From positions 196,501-260,500 of the forward strand of contig CAJQUW010012957.1 in the NCBI GenBank assembly GCA_907163375.1: 64,000 nt of DNA. The letters are read 5' to 3'. The position numbers and the translations under genes were made by a program. Below the pieces are notes generated by a model. It worked only from the letters and a program-made list of their open reading frames with translations, was not told where the DNA came from and did no database searches. The stretch comes from Prostheceraeus crozeri (taxonomy: Eukaryota; Platyhelminthes; Polycladida; Euryleptidae). Below are positions 34,331 to 46,336 of this stretch, piece after piece (within the stretch, counting starts at the first letter, position 1; the number at the start of each line of letters is the position of its first letter).

Positions 34331-35585
34331 TAAATAATCAGAGTCAAACTTTCTCTTGAAATGCATTGAATTTTGACTGTGAAGTCTGCTTCTTTAGAAG
34401 GCTGGAATTTTGAGACTTTTTGCAAGCATTTTGTGTATTGACTTCTACCGAAGCGCATCCACTTTCAATAAGAGTGCTCAGTGTTCCGGAGACTGTAGAA
34501 GGGTGTGTTAATACTCATCTTACCCCCAGGGACATGATGGGTGGTCCATTTGACAGCTTTTACAAATTCTTATTTTACCTTCTTACATCGACATCAAAAA
34601 ATTGGGAAAGTTGATTTGTATTAAGACAATGATGTTCAAGTGTAGCACATTGATGTAACTAGTTCTGTGAGTGTCCTTCAGCCTTCTTAGCAAACACATG
34701 AGAAAATATTGTGTTTTTATAATTCAACGGCATTCAGTACAGCATCAGTTGTAATAAGAGCGATTTTTACGATGTTTGCTGTCACCATATAACCTCAGAT
34801 GGTTAATTTTAATGAAATTGATTTATTCCATACTGCAGAACCTTTACATTCGTCAATTTGTCAAGTTTGCCTACACCTATCGGAAGTAGGCCTACACAGA
34901 GCCATAATTGCCGCATTAAAAACCCTCAAAGCACCTGTCGAGATCTCAAACTCATCAATTACTGTTATGAAAACTTAACCAACTGTCTTTTTTTAATGAT
35001 GAACTTTAAATATAATGATAGCTTCCATCTTGAGCACTGATATATTCCGAGATGTTCAAATAAGTCGACCAGTCATGCGCTATCATGTGCGAAAGCAAAT
35101 AATTCGCATTCTGCGATCTTCCAACACAATGGACCCACACGAACATGATGCACGCAATGAGTAAATGAATAATAAATGCCCTTGGTATAATTATACAACT
35201 ACGAGTACATTGAATGCTCTGATTTCACTCTGGCCTATATATGTTGGACCACACAACAGCATGACATAATGCACCTTGCACATGCGCGTTCATACATGCA
35301 CCTTGCATATGCACATGCGTGCAGTAGATGTGTTGTAATTCAAGTCGAAAAGAATAGAAGGGTTTTCTGTGTTGAACAATTTAAACACATGTATTCCTTG
35401 ATAGCATTTTGCCTTACAATGACTCACTCGTCAGTACAGCTCGAAATGGGAAAAATCAGATTAAGATATCTAGAATGACAGATGAAGCTGACCAACTGCA
35501 TAACAGGCTGTATAATGAAGATTACAGAATGCTAATCCACCTGGGCAAACAATGGAAACAGCTTCCTCAGTCATCTACATTGTAG
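34331..35585. other. Intergenic, nothing recognised
   Basis: A short CATGCACCTTGCACATGC repeat occurs near 35270-35320. No gene is supported. Confidence 0.4.
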
Positions 35586-35598
35586 ATACTATCCGAAC

Positions 35599-35981
35599 TG
35601 AATATCGAAAGAGAATGACAGCTATTAAGTCAATACAAGACAACAACACCCTTGATTCCCCGACCGCACTCGCCTGACCCAGGAATCGAACCGGAGTCCG
35701 CGGTGGAGACGAACTCACACCTTCTTCACTAGGCCACGCTGACTGTTCAAAAGGAATGCGAGTGAAGGCAGAAGTCATCGCTCTCAGAAGTCGCATTCCT
35801 TTTGAACCGTCAACGTGGCCTAGTGAAGAAGGTGTGAGTTCGTCTCCACCGCGGACTCCGGTTCGATTCCTAGGTCAGGCGAGTGCGGTCGGGGAATCAA
35901 GGGTGTTGGTGTGTTGTATTGACTTAATAGCTGTCATTCTCTTTAGATATTCAATGAACTACGACAGACCTTTGTTGTCAG
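35599..35981. mobile_element. Head-to-head pair of tRNA-derived SINEs with a shared 13-bp TSD
   Basis: The left copy (about 35599-35784) is on the minus strand and the right copy (about 35787-35957) on the plus. The right copy has an A-box-like TGGCCTAGTGA (35816-35826) and B-box GGTTCGATTCC (35860-35870), spaced as in tRNA promoters; the left copy mirrors both. ACTATCCGAACTG flanks the whole unit at 35586-35598 and 35982-35994. About 25 extra bases lie between the right SINE tail and the right repeat. A third copy is at 62485-63522. Confidence 0.85.
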
Positions 35982-35994
35982 ACTATCCGAACTG

Positions 35995-37437
35995 CTCTGA
36001 GGAGGCCTTCGTAGTTTTGTTACAAATATAAAGGCAAGCATGCGTGAAACTTGTTTCCGGTGTCTCAAAAGGCACGCTTATTCGCTCAATCCCTCAAACA
36101 CAACTAAAAATATAATTGGAAAAGAAAACGATTGCTACTTTGTCAAAAGTGTCTTACCACAAACTCATTTTATTGCTGCAAAAATCAGACGATCACTTTG
36201 GGCTAAGGTCATCAAATAGAGAGAAATTGTGATCAGCTCAGACTGTGCATGCTGGCTGGCACCGGATATGACGCAAGAAACACCCAGTGCCAGTCACTGC
36301 TTCTACAGCGCACAACGAAGGTTAGTAGTTTGAATCGGTCAGTCGTTATGTGAATGGGCAGAAACTTTTGCTACACCCTGTACTTGACAATGCAACTTCA
36401 ATGTATGTGAGAACAGCAACCTCTCTCTTGCAAGAGTCATCAGAGAATCGACAAGAGAATTTATTGACTCTCCCTCAGTCGCGAGGTTTGCGATGAAATG
36501 AACGTCTACAGTGGCATAAGTCATACTGTATAGCGTGTGCAAAAATTATCCTGACACATTTCCTATAATTTCGGAATGCAACAAAAGTTGACGACTGTCG
36601 TTTTGGATAAATCTTCTTTAGAAATGATGTAGCACTTTGATTTTATTATCTGAATGATTTTCGGATCCTGCAGAATAATTTCTGTAATTAGAAATTGATA
36701 TCATATCATTTTTAGTGCTGATAACAATCACTCAAGTGATCCATGTAATTTGATTGAATTTCGAAAGCCACTCGAAAATCATGTATTCTGAGCCAGTCTA
36801 TCAAGAGTCTCATTCATTGTGAGCTTTGTGTGATCACAAAAAGATAAGCAAATCGGATATGATAATGATCGAAATAGAACAATGAAAAGAGGAATTTTCT
36901 CAGTCCACTGTCAACTTGTTTTCATTCAACAATGACTGCAAAATTGTATTTTATTGTGAGATCTTGCGAGACACCTGCATGTATTTGCATGTATACGTAG
37001 ATAATACGTAAATTAGGCTAAATATTCAGCACTTTTAACGCGACTTCGAAGCTGTCAACAGCCTTCATCTGTGCTTACGAAAGGCGGTGATGTTGAAGAA
37101 GTTCATCTGCTTTTGAAAAGGAATGCAAATTGTTTCTCTAAATATAAAATCGACAAGTATTGTTGCTATCTATATTACTGCATAATTTGTTTGAATTATG
37201 AGTCAATAGACCGAATGTAGTCCATCTCTTTTATCTTCACTGCTATCACATGTATGTGCGGAATGTTTATCAGAGGTCATGATCTTGGTATCACTATATC
37301 GATGGTTTAAACGTCATTTAACTCATATAGATGTGACCAGTGCTACATTTGCATCGCTATTCGCCGCGTAGAGATAACTTTCACGTATGATTAAAATTAA
37401 GTGTTTGATTGCAATTTAATTCTTTCACGTGTTTTAG
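35995..37437. other. Region upstream of FMNL, no promoter identified
   Basis: Presumably contains the FMNL 5' flank or part of a 5' untranslated intron. I see no TATA box, CpG island or other promoter element that I can defend. Confidence 0.35.
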
Positions 37438-37497
37438 CGTAACAGTCGATTCTACGACTGAAGACAAAGTTTCATCAGCAGGTGAAAAACGACGAAA
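37438..37497 (+). other. Possible 5' UTR exon start of FMNL
   Basis: TTTAATTCTTTCACGTGTTTTAG at 37415-37437 is a plausible polypyrimidine tract plus acceptor. It would place 60 untranslated bases before the start codon. The context GACGAAAATGG has A at -3 and G at +4, a good metazoan initiation context. The region could equally be the first exon transcribed straight through. Confidence 0.35.
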
Positions 37498-37716
37498 ATG
37501 GGCAACAAGGCCAGCAAACGAGGAGCAGCGTCCCAGGCGAGCAGGACTTTGCCAAGTAAAAAGGAGAGGGGCCAAAGCATGCCTCGACCAGAAGAAGAGA
37601 AGGATTTTCAGAACCAATGGACTGAATTCATTGAATCCATGGACATTGGACCTGATCGTGTGAGAGGAATGGATTCTTGGGATGATGACAAGAAATGGGA
37701 AATGATGTGCGATTGG
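37498..37716 (+). CDS. FMNL: Formin-like protein (FMNL/Frl), first coding exon
   Basis: Formin-like proteins of this family are Cdc42/Rac-controlled actin nucleators and elongators that act at the plasma membrane. The exon encodes 73 residues. MGNKASKR fits an N-myristoylation site (Gly2, Ser6, basic 7-8), as in FMNLs. A Lys/Arg-rich linker is followed by MPRPEEEKDF, MDIGPDRV and WDDDKKWEMMCDW, which align with the MP-E-LDxRF, MDLPPDK and DDEKKWDMICDQ block opening the GBD/FH3 domain. The exon ends at TGG|GTAAGT (phase 0). This ATG is preferred because Met-Gly-Asn is the family's expected start and its context is strong. The next recognised exon is at 63549. Confidence 0.85.
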
Positions 37717-39454
37717 GTAAGTAGACAGTACAATGATATCCAGTTTCTCTTCCTTCGTAGTCTGAAAGATAGTAGTGAAGGAACATCAAATCAATGCCAT
37801 GAAGGGAATGCCCAAATTTCCGAGGGGTTTTTGTGTTATTTAGCAGTAAAGATTTTACAAATTGTGTGGGAGTTATGTCTCCTGAGTTAAGTGCCGGAAG
37901 GAAAAATCCACCCACGGGATCAGAGAGCTAACTTTTCCAAAGCAATTTCCTATAAAGGAGAAATCATAAAAGTCTATAAACAAAATGTGATTAGTCAGAG
38001 ACTGCCAAGATATCCATATAGTCCCTTAATTTTCACATTCATAGATTTCGCGATGCAACCATCAATTTCAGAATTAACAATAGACATCTGTAAATCATCA
38101 AATGAAAAGCTACATTGTTCACACTATCTATGGTACTATTTGCTAATAAGCGGTCAACAATGATGAAAAAAGCGGTCATGAAATGGCTAAGGTAATTATA
38201 ATAACAATAATGATAAGGCTACAGTAATCATGTTTGCACAAAGCAATGTTAAATGTTACACCAACAAGATTTCAGGTTTCTACTTTATTTACATTTATAA
38301 TAGTATTGTTAAAAACACCGGAGAAATGCACTGATATATGGGACGATTCTCTTAATAATAAAGTAGTGTTCACTTCAAGGCGATCTTTACGAAGTTCCTG
38401 CACTCTTATTTTTCCACTCCCAACAGGTATCACTTTTTGAGAGACCATGCTTCGTATTCATGAACATCGAACTCAGGCGTCATTTCATCATTCAGATTTT
38501 TGTCGAATTCAGGTGACATTTCATGAATGTATCGAATGCCAGACTCTAATGTAATCCAATCCAGCATTTCTGAATTCACGCCCGATAATTCACCTCCTGG
38601 TACATTTTGCAAATTCAATGACTTCCTCACTTATTCCATCCATGCTTCGTTCAGCGATGATTTGAAATGCCGTTAAGAACTGTTTGATGCTGCTACCCAT
38701 AGAAATTAACAATGCCATAGAAAGTCTACTATTATCTACTTATTATACAATCGTAGCTACATGTCTTAAACTGGCCCGTAAATTTTGAAGCATGACAAAA
38801 GATCCCAACATCTACTGTTGATTTTTGCTTTCCGTTGTTGAATTGGGTAGATCTACTATTGACTTGAGATCACCGCTATTGAATTGCGTGTTTCTACTAA
38901 TGACTTGGAAAAGGTGTATAATATAGAAATCTGCAGCTTCAGATTTCTATTTTTGCATGATATACTCGTTAAATGTTTAAATAGAATGACAAATATCACA
39001 AACTCAATCAAGTGCTTCATTTTAGAATTCAGTGCAGTGTTACAACATAATCAAATCATTGATGAGCAATGCATGGAAAGCACTTGCAGGATGCTAGTTA
39101 AAGATGTCTATGAACAATGTCACTTTGATCTCTTTTTCAGAGAGATCTAACTTGATTACATAATGAATGAAGTTTTCTATGTCAGTCAATAAAACCTTAT
39201 AAATCTTCAGCTGCTTCGCAGCTTCAGATTTGTAACGTTTTATTGACTTCCATAGACAACTTCATTCTTATTTTAAAACAAATCATATCAATGAATCAAG
39301 ACATAGCTTTACAGAGATATTTAGCCAAGATTTCCATGAAATGAATGTTTTTGGCATAGAAGTATTTGCTCATTGGCGATATTTAGTTGAAGGTGATGTT
39401 AAATATCTAATGTTAAACGATTTAAATTCATTTTTTATCAATACCAAAATGTTT
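37717..39454. other. Proximal intron, nothing recognised
   Basis: No repeat shared within the window and no coding signal was found. A conserved intronic enhancer would not be detectable from one sequence. Confidence 0.35.
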
Positions 39455-39740
39455 TTATTTGGGCGAGCGCTTTCGAGTATTTCCACTCATTTACAGGCAT
39501 CATTCTAATAACAGAAATAACAGAAGCCCTTTTCATCAAACAATACATCACACAGAATAAAAGCCTACTGAACAACCACAGCACATCAGAAGAATTGTTC
39601 TGTTTTAATTGGATTGATTTGATTTTAACTCGCGCCACCTGAAATTTGTATTTATGCTTGCTTTTACCGTTGAATGATGCCTGTAGATGAGTGGAAATAC
39701 TCAAAAGCGCTCGCCAATAAAGTGCAAAATGTTTTTATTT
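39455..39740 (+). mobile_element. Penelope-like 3' tail flanked by an inverted repeat
   Basis: The segment 39500-39640 encodes ITEALFIKQYITQNKSLLNN and ends with a stop, resembling the last residues of GIY-YIG-bearing retroelement proteins. GAATGATGCCTGTAGATGAG, TGGAAATACTC and AAAGCGCTCGCCAA follow at about 39671-39718. An inverted copy of the same 46-bp block lies upstream at about 39464-39510. The family call rests on a short match. Confidence 0.4.
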
Positions 39741-40688
39741 ACAGAGATAGCATGATGTACATATACACTATAAAAGTGTATAAAAAAGTTATAAAAAACA
39801 AGAAACTAAACGCCTCCGTGCAGTGTGTGAGGAGAGCTCGAGCATTGGCATTGGCTAATTAAATTCATTCAATCTAAAATCTATGTCAACAAATAAAACA
39901 TAGAAAAGTGTAAATTTTAAATTACATTGACTAGATACAGAAATATTCAACAATAGAATTCTATAAATCCAAATGAAAAGCTACATTCTCTCTCAAGAAA
40001 ATAGCTATTCTTTGATAATTATATTCATTCCGATGCAGCTATGTGTTAGAATTCCGGGTTGACTTCATGCTTTTTGGCTATCATGTTCTTGCTGTCTTCC
40101 AATTTCTTATTTTTTTATAAAAGAATACAGTAGTGATGTGCTATGTCAGATTCTCTTGTGCAAACAGATAGAAATAGGTTTTGATAGTACGTTTCAGACT
40201 TCATAACAGCATTTGAATGGAATAAACACACTAAAAGATAAATAATTGCTCAATTGAGTCTGGCTATTCATCAGACCACCATCTGAAGTTTCGCTACATG
40301 CTTATGCATCGTCCGAGCAATCATTCTCTATTTTGCTCCATCGTTTCGGCTATTATGAAGTCACATGCACATGATAATATCAAGCTGATGAGTATCAGAC
40401 TGTTTGTCAATAAACTCTGTGCGGTAAATAACCCACAGTATATTATCATGCTCTGATGTTTACCGATGATGGTAGGTTGTGCAACTGCAATGCGTCGATG
40501 AAATTCATCACAAATTCATATTCACTCAGTATGTAAAAAACTGATTTATGTCATTTGACAGATATATGGATATTCATACCAGTCGATCCTAGCAATTTCA
40601 ACGCATGAATTAAGTAGACTGTATTTTCACGATTTATTGTCATACCGTTTCAAAGACCGCGGTATACATCCATATACTATGTCAGGAG
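39741..40688. other. Intron, nothing recognised
   Basis: No supported feature. Confidence 0.4.
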
Positions 40689-41847
40689 CAGAGATGTAAC
40701 CGGTCCGGAATATTCCAGACCGGACCAGACGGACCGGCACCGTATACCGGCGTCCGGCTGTGGACCGACGACCGGCATTGGACCGGCGACCGGATCTTTC
40801 GATGAATATATAGAGTTGAACATTGTTGCCTATAACTTGATGCCGCTAAGATTACAAGCGAATAGGCCTATCGTGAGGTCAGTTATGGAGGCTGTAGGCC
40901 GAAACCTGATGTGCGAGCCTACTAGGCTATCGGCTCATTAGAGTAGACTAAGCATAAGATTGATGTGTAGCTGTAGGTAGGCATTAATATAATGTACAGG
41001 CCTACGATGCACTATATTTAGGCCTTTATATATAGGCCCATCTTGTACCAGATAGGTCCTTTATAGTAGGCTAGACTGCCTGTTATATGCTTAACAGGCA
41101 CTAGCTACATGTTAGAATGTTTACAATTCCTAGCCTAGGCTAGGAACACTTAATTTGATTTTGTCTAGAGCTAGGTTTATGCAGCATCATCTATTGAACG
41201 TACCTTTGTAACCTTTTACGACAACAAGCAAGAGAATTAGAAGGACACGACGGTGGCGGTACTCTGCATGATTTTGCTTTACATAGACGTATGGCAAAAT
41301 GTAGTCTAAGCTTAGTTATCAGATTAAAATCCTTCAGTTCCCCATACGCTACACCTAATGGAAAGAGACATAGGTGATTACACTTTTATATGTTAATTTT
41401 TCACAACAATTTAAAGTTCTAGAATTTCATTGGCGGTGCAATGGGAAAAAAATAAGCTGGAAGGGCCTAACAAAGTCAAAAGATGCCTAGCACCGAGAAA
41501 CAGCCACTGTCACCTGAGAAGATCGCGCGCCTTGCTGGTGAAAGCACGTGATCAAGTCATCAAGCATCGAACGGGAAAGTGCGTACCGGATAGGTATCAG
41601 AATTGCCTGCACAGAAGTCTTCACGCCTAGAGGAGAGCGCATACCGTATGTAAATGTGCCTCGAAAACGGCTGCTAAAATTAACAATTTACTGATTGACA
41701 TGATGCATTCAACATGAAGGACACTTCCTGACATCATACCGGATGAAATTATGCCGATGTGACCGTCTCTGCCGGTATTGGCCGGTCTGATTTTTCAGAC
41801 CGGATCGGCGACCTGCGCCGGTCTACCGGCGACCGGTTACATCTCTG
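40689..41847. mobile_element. Non-autonomous hAT element (1,159 bp, perfect 8-bp TSD)
   Basis: The ends CAGAGATGTAACCGGTC and GACCGGTTACATCTCTG are exact inverses, and the 8-bp duplication GTCAGGAG (40681-40688 and 41848-41855) is perfect. Both ends carry many ACCGG/CCGGT subterminal motifs (about 40700-40800 and 41770-41840), as in hAT transposase-binding regions. The interior lacks the hAT transposase. The CAGAG start, A-T at subterminal positions and 8-bp duplication make the superfamily call firm. Confidence 0.93.
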
Positions 41848-41855
41848 GTCAGGAG

Positions 41856-43859
41856 TGTTCATTATACTCCTGTCCGTTTCTTGCTTATAGATATTGACGA
41901 TGGATTCCACTGCATATGAAGCCGGTCGGCAATAAATCGTGTAAAGTTGCGTGGTCTAGAGCTGTTGACATTGTATTTAACCATAAAGATTGGTTTTGTT
42001 TGCAATTTAATAGCGTGTTTTCATTTATGAATTCCCTGTTACAGTCTCACCATTCCATTTCTGCCGCTCATCAGCACATGTTTTGATAAAAAGATTGTAA
42101 TTGGAAATATTCACAGAATTCATACCGCAGCTCACTGAGCGTCAGATCGCATTTTTCAGGTTGTCACTAAATGTCAAAGTTGTTGACCGTCAATTTCGTG
42201 ATCTTTGATAGTGAAAACTAATTGAATGACTAATTGCAGAAATATCACGTCCAACTCACTATTCAAGAAGAAGATTCACAATGCTTGAATGAAACTAAGC
42301 GTTCTATTTAGACGCTTCCAGCAAACCATGCTTCGATTCCGAGGCATCATTATGAAAGGCGCAGAAAATGGTTGCGTATATCATCATTGCAACTTCAAGA
42401 ATGCATCAATATTGTTAATGATTAAGCTTTCACATTCCGGGTGTTCCAAAAGTGCAAAACTTTAAAGAATTCTCATTTGCTTCAATTTATTCATATATAC
42501 ATGCGGTCTCTTAAAGTGCACCTCAGATCGGGGAATTTAAGACACCACCGTCTGATATCTTCATTGCACCTCGTTTTGTCTCCATTTGCGTAGTAATTTT
42601 CTGAATCTTCACTAGGCAAGTCATTTTCAGCAGCACTGCGCACCTGCAAGATATCTCATGGTTGTCATAGGGACCCTTTCAGCGTTCCCCAACTCACGAT
42701 TGATTCAGCGGTTCAGCGGTTATGACAGACTGCAACATTAGTAGTTGCTCCGCGATCGGATATAAGGCCTAGTTTAGAAGATGAAAAGGAAGATCCTAAC
42801 GGTCGGTCCAAAAAATCAGAAATTTGTGCTCCTATCACGTAGTTTTACTAAGATTCAAATCAATATATTAATTTTTATAACTTGGTTTGTATTAATATGC
42901 AGCATTAATAGAAGACCCAAGTTTTGTATCACTTACCCAAGGTCGACCCAAAACCCAAGGTCCAACCTTGCTTGGAGCTCATTCCACTAATTTCTGTACA
43001 AAATATGATACCATAGCATTACTGGTACATAACGTAAAGACAATAATAATAGCCTTAGATTATGAATTGACAGGTTAATTAGGTAACATAGCATATTATT
43101 GCTCAGTCATCAGGGATCCAGTTTTTAAATAGCCGGAGAGCCAAGAAAGAGCTCACAGAAGTTTTGGTGGACAGCATATTTTCCTCGAAATATGAAAGTC
43201 ACAAATGACGGGTTTTTGGCGTGCAACCACAATAAATGACAAGCAGCGGAGATAGTGCGCCTAATTATTTTCTGTCGACGTAAACTGTTGCATTTGCAGT
43301 CGCATTGCATGAAAGTGCATTTGCCAGAATCTTTGAAAGGATTAGGCATTTCTATCTTTCACTGGGCTGCTTGTAAACCAGTAATCTCACCCAATTGTGT
43401 GTACGGCGAGTTGACTAAAAACAATTTGTCCTAGCATTAATACAGTTGATATACATACCACTATTTCATTAATAATCAACACTTATGCTATCATGACTGG
43501 CAATTGCTTGCCACCTAACTTTATAGAATCATGATAACTTTTGACAGATGAATTATCATATTCTGACCTTTTACGGTACGTTTGAAGAGTTTGTCATTCT
43601 ACTGACATTTCATGACCAATCTGTTTACCAAAAGCAAGGATGAATGAATGAATGATGAAAGCAGTTAAGCAAAAGAAAAAGCAGTCTCTCCCTTCAATTA
43701 CGACTTTTTATTGTAAAGTTAAAACTGAAATGCGAAAATCAAAATCACCCGACGCGTGTCGTCCGAAGACTGTTTCAAGGGGGGGGGGAGAGGGTCCATC
43801 AAATAGATCAGCGGAATAGTATTGGCAACTCATCAAATCTGTTTATGACGTCGATTAAG
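41856..43859. other. Intron, nothing recognised
   Basis: GGGTGTTCCAAAAGTGCAAAAC at about 42439-42460 resembles a Tc1/mariner-like inverted-repeat end, but no partner was found. A GGGGGGGGG run is at about 43781. Confidence 0.4.
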
Positions 43860-44560
43860 TTTTCATCGCTATGAAGCGGGCTTGAACCATTCTGGTAGTA
43901 ATCGCATTGAATTGTTGAATAAGAGTCTCACAGCTAAAACCACTCATTTCCATCTCTCTATTGGCATGAAATTTTAGATGATGTTCACTCAAAGCACTCT
44001 TGGAATCTCTGATACGATTACTACGTTCATGTGCTTGATATCGAAGTTTAAAGGTCGACAGCTTTGTCCCATATAAAGGTCATGACACAATAAACACTTG
44101 AAACAATGCACTAAATGTTTGATTTTACAGTTGCATTTAGGGTTGATAGCGTTGCACACATTGCAATTATATTTTTCATTGTTTTTACTTTTATTAATCG
44201 AAATTACTTTTCTTGCTGGTTTACTAGAAAAAGTCACTGGAATGTTGCATTTATTTTTCAACTTATTTAATTTTCTTAAATGGCCATCACTGATAAAATC
44301 GAGTGATGCGTGTATGTTTTGGCATACGGTTTTTTATTATGTCTATCTTTATTAAAATCAGCATTCTTAGGATTAAACTTAAATACCTTTTTATTAATAT
44401 ATATTTTACTATTTTTCAGAAAATTATTCTTTATTGTGTTCGGAATTGCTTTCAGATGAACCTGCTGTATCGATAAAAAACGAACGCACTGAATGAGTAG
44501 TAACTTTATTTTCATAACCATCACGTCAATTGCCATTTTTGCGCCATTAACGGTAAACAA
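43860..44560 (-). mobile_element. Penelope-like element fragment, linker plus GIY-YIG endonuclease
   Basis: The minus strand encodes YNCNVCNAINPKCNCKIK, a Cys-rich linker, then HCFKCLLCHDLYMGQSCRPL, the YIG-like half of GIY-YIG with YMGQ in place of YIGE/Q. Upstream, to about 44560, is a basic Lys/Asn-rich region. Downstream minus-strand sequence near 43975-43870 continues in family style. It is 5'-truncated, lacks the reverse transcriptase and is broken in more than one place. Confidence 0.65.
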
Positions 44561-44680
44561 CTTGATTTTTCGTTGAGCAAGATGTTTTGTAATGCTATTG
44601 TCCCCGTAATTCAGTGCCGCATTCTATCTTTTGTAAGCCCATTTGCGTCACTTTTTTATGTGATTTATGATGGGAGCTTC

Positions 44681-44898
44681 ATAAGAGATGCGCTTATTAG
44701 AGATTATTCTCTGCTGTTGTTTAGCATTGTGGTGTTGAATGTGGATCACAGTGGCTATAATTAGAGAGTGGGTGGATATTAGAGAGGACCCGCCCTCTTT
44801 CTAATAAACACCCCTCCCTAAGTCCTGTGAGCCCCATTAAAGCATCACGATGGTAAAAGCGGCGGAGAAGCCCGATCTCTAATAAAGGCATCTCCTAT
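44681..44898. mobile_element. Small MITE (218 bp) with nested hairpin
   Basis: ATAAGAGATGCGCTTATTAG (44681-44700, continuing AGAT) is mirrored by ATCTCTAATAAAGGCATCTC (44875-44894, continuing CTAT). Inside is a second hairpin at about 44767-44814: GGGTGGATATTAGAGAGG opposite CCTCTTTCTAATAAACACCC. TTATTAGAGA-type phrases therefore appear four times. No coding content. Confidence 0.7.
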
Positions 44899-45292
44899 AG
44901 GATGCAGACCTACAAGCAAAACTGCCCTGAAAACCATTTGTAACTAAGAGAAAACTCTAATTTTTGAAATAGTTGTATAAATTTCTATTTCCAATTTAAA
45001 TTGAAAAAGAAATATTTCAAAATTGATTTTAAACTTCTAATCATGGGTTTGTAAGTATCGCATTATAAAATTATCTGTAAACCGATGATTGGTAAGTATT
45101 TAGATACAAAATTGAGTGTCACATTTTGCCATTTCATCAAGGTGACAAGCCAGTCATGTCAAACAGCGTCCGTAAAATATCATAGTAGCACAGCTGTTGA
45201 TGATAATTCAAAACGCTTAAACAAGCATCGACCTGCGGGAATCATTGTCTCCGCGTGTGCCATAAAAATTGCTTGCATTCATTTCAGAGACC
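44899..45292. other. Intron, nothing recognised
   Basis: No supported feature between the small MITE and the 522-bp MITE. Confidence 0.4.
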
Positions 45293-45300
45293 TGTATACC

Positions 45301-45822
45301 CAAAGAATTAGATAGGTCATCTCTTCTTCCGTTTGACTAGAAGGGAAACATTGGAACATGTAACGTTAATAAAATGGCACAATCTGCTGACTAAATACCA
45401 TAGAAATCGAACAATGAGCAGCCAGTTCAACATTAAACACGCCAAATTGTGCAAAGTTTCAGTGACTGTTATCAACCGGATCACACAGCAAAGAGACACA
45501 GACGATGTCAAGTTCTACAGAGAAGTTTGTGAACGTTTTTTCATGCGCCTGCTAACTTTTTTTAAAATGACTGGAGGGCCCAACATTATTGAGAAAACTT
45601 TTGGGCAGTGATCTGAATTCTTCAAATCTGAAGGAATCGTGGCGATCGGAGCATTTTGAAGGAATTCAGAGCAATCCGCAAGCGACGCACGACCATTTTT
45701 CCTATCTCTGTAAGGGATCAAAAATTTCTTTTTGCCCACTTATTAAGTTCCTGCATGTGCCATCTGTTTGAATCAGTTTGCACTTCTAATAAAGTGACAC
45801 GAGTAAACAATCTAATTCTGTG
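45301..45822 (-). mobile_element. 522-bp MITE, complete copy with perfect 8-bp TSD
   Basis: Starts CAAAGAATTAGATAGGTCAT and ends TCTAATTCTGTG; exactly 522 bp. The duplication TGTATACC (45293-45300 and 45823-45830) is perfect. The same 8-mer forms the left flank of the 21072 copy. Orientation is inverse to 5925-6446. Confidence 0.92.
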
Positions 45823-45830
45823 TGTATACC

Positions 45831-46328
45831 AGTCTTCATCCAGCAAGAAGACGCACTTTCTGCCGATACCAAATGTCTGACTGTATCACAACAGTGATTG
45901 TTGCACATGCTTAAAACACTACGGTGATTGTTGTACACGCTTGTATAATAGCGATCAGCAGCGATTGCCGATAATATCGAATGTCACCGGATAAATGTCA
46001 TTCACATGACTATCTACGAAATCTTCACAAAATTCTGCATGTTGTACGAGACAATGACACGCACCATCGTCAATTTGAAACGTATGAGTGGTCATGGAAT
46101 AATGACATTTATAACGCAGCTAATTCATCTCTTTGAAACATTTACTTTTGAATTGAGAATTCCTGTTATCGATTAAATCATGTCTCATTGTAGAAAATAA
46201 TGTCCAGAAATTGTACTCCTCTATAAATAGAATGTTAATAAAATGTTATCAGCATGCACAGTAGCTTGGCTAATGAACTTAGTGCTGCAACTGACTTAAA
46301 AGCTGTATTTTCTTTCTCACAATTCTCT
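45831..46328. other. Intron, nothing recognised
   Basis: A short repeat (ACAGTGATTGTTGCACATGC / ACGGTGATTGTTGTACACGC near 45890-45940) is present. No gene is supported. Confidence 0.4.
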
Positions 46329-46336
46329 GCCACGAG

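Noticed and set aside
35787-35957. Functional tRNA gene
   Set aside because: A and B box motifs are present but the cloverleaf stems do not close and the sequence continues into a long unrelated tail shared by other copies. It is a tRNA-derived SINE.
42439-42460. Second Tc1/mariner-like element suggested by GGGTGTTCCAAAAG
   Set aside because: No inverse partner or transposase was found nearby, so it may be a solitary end or chance.
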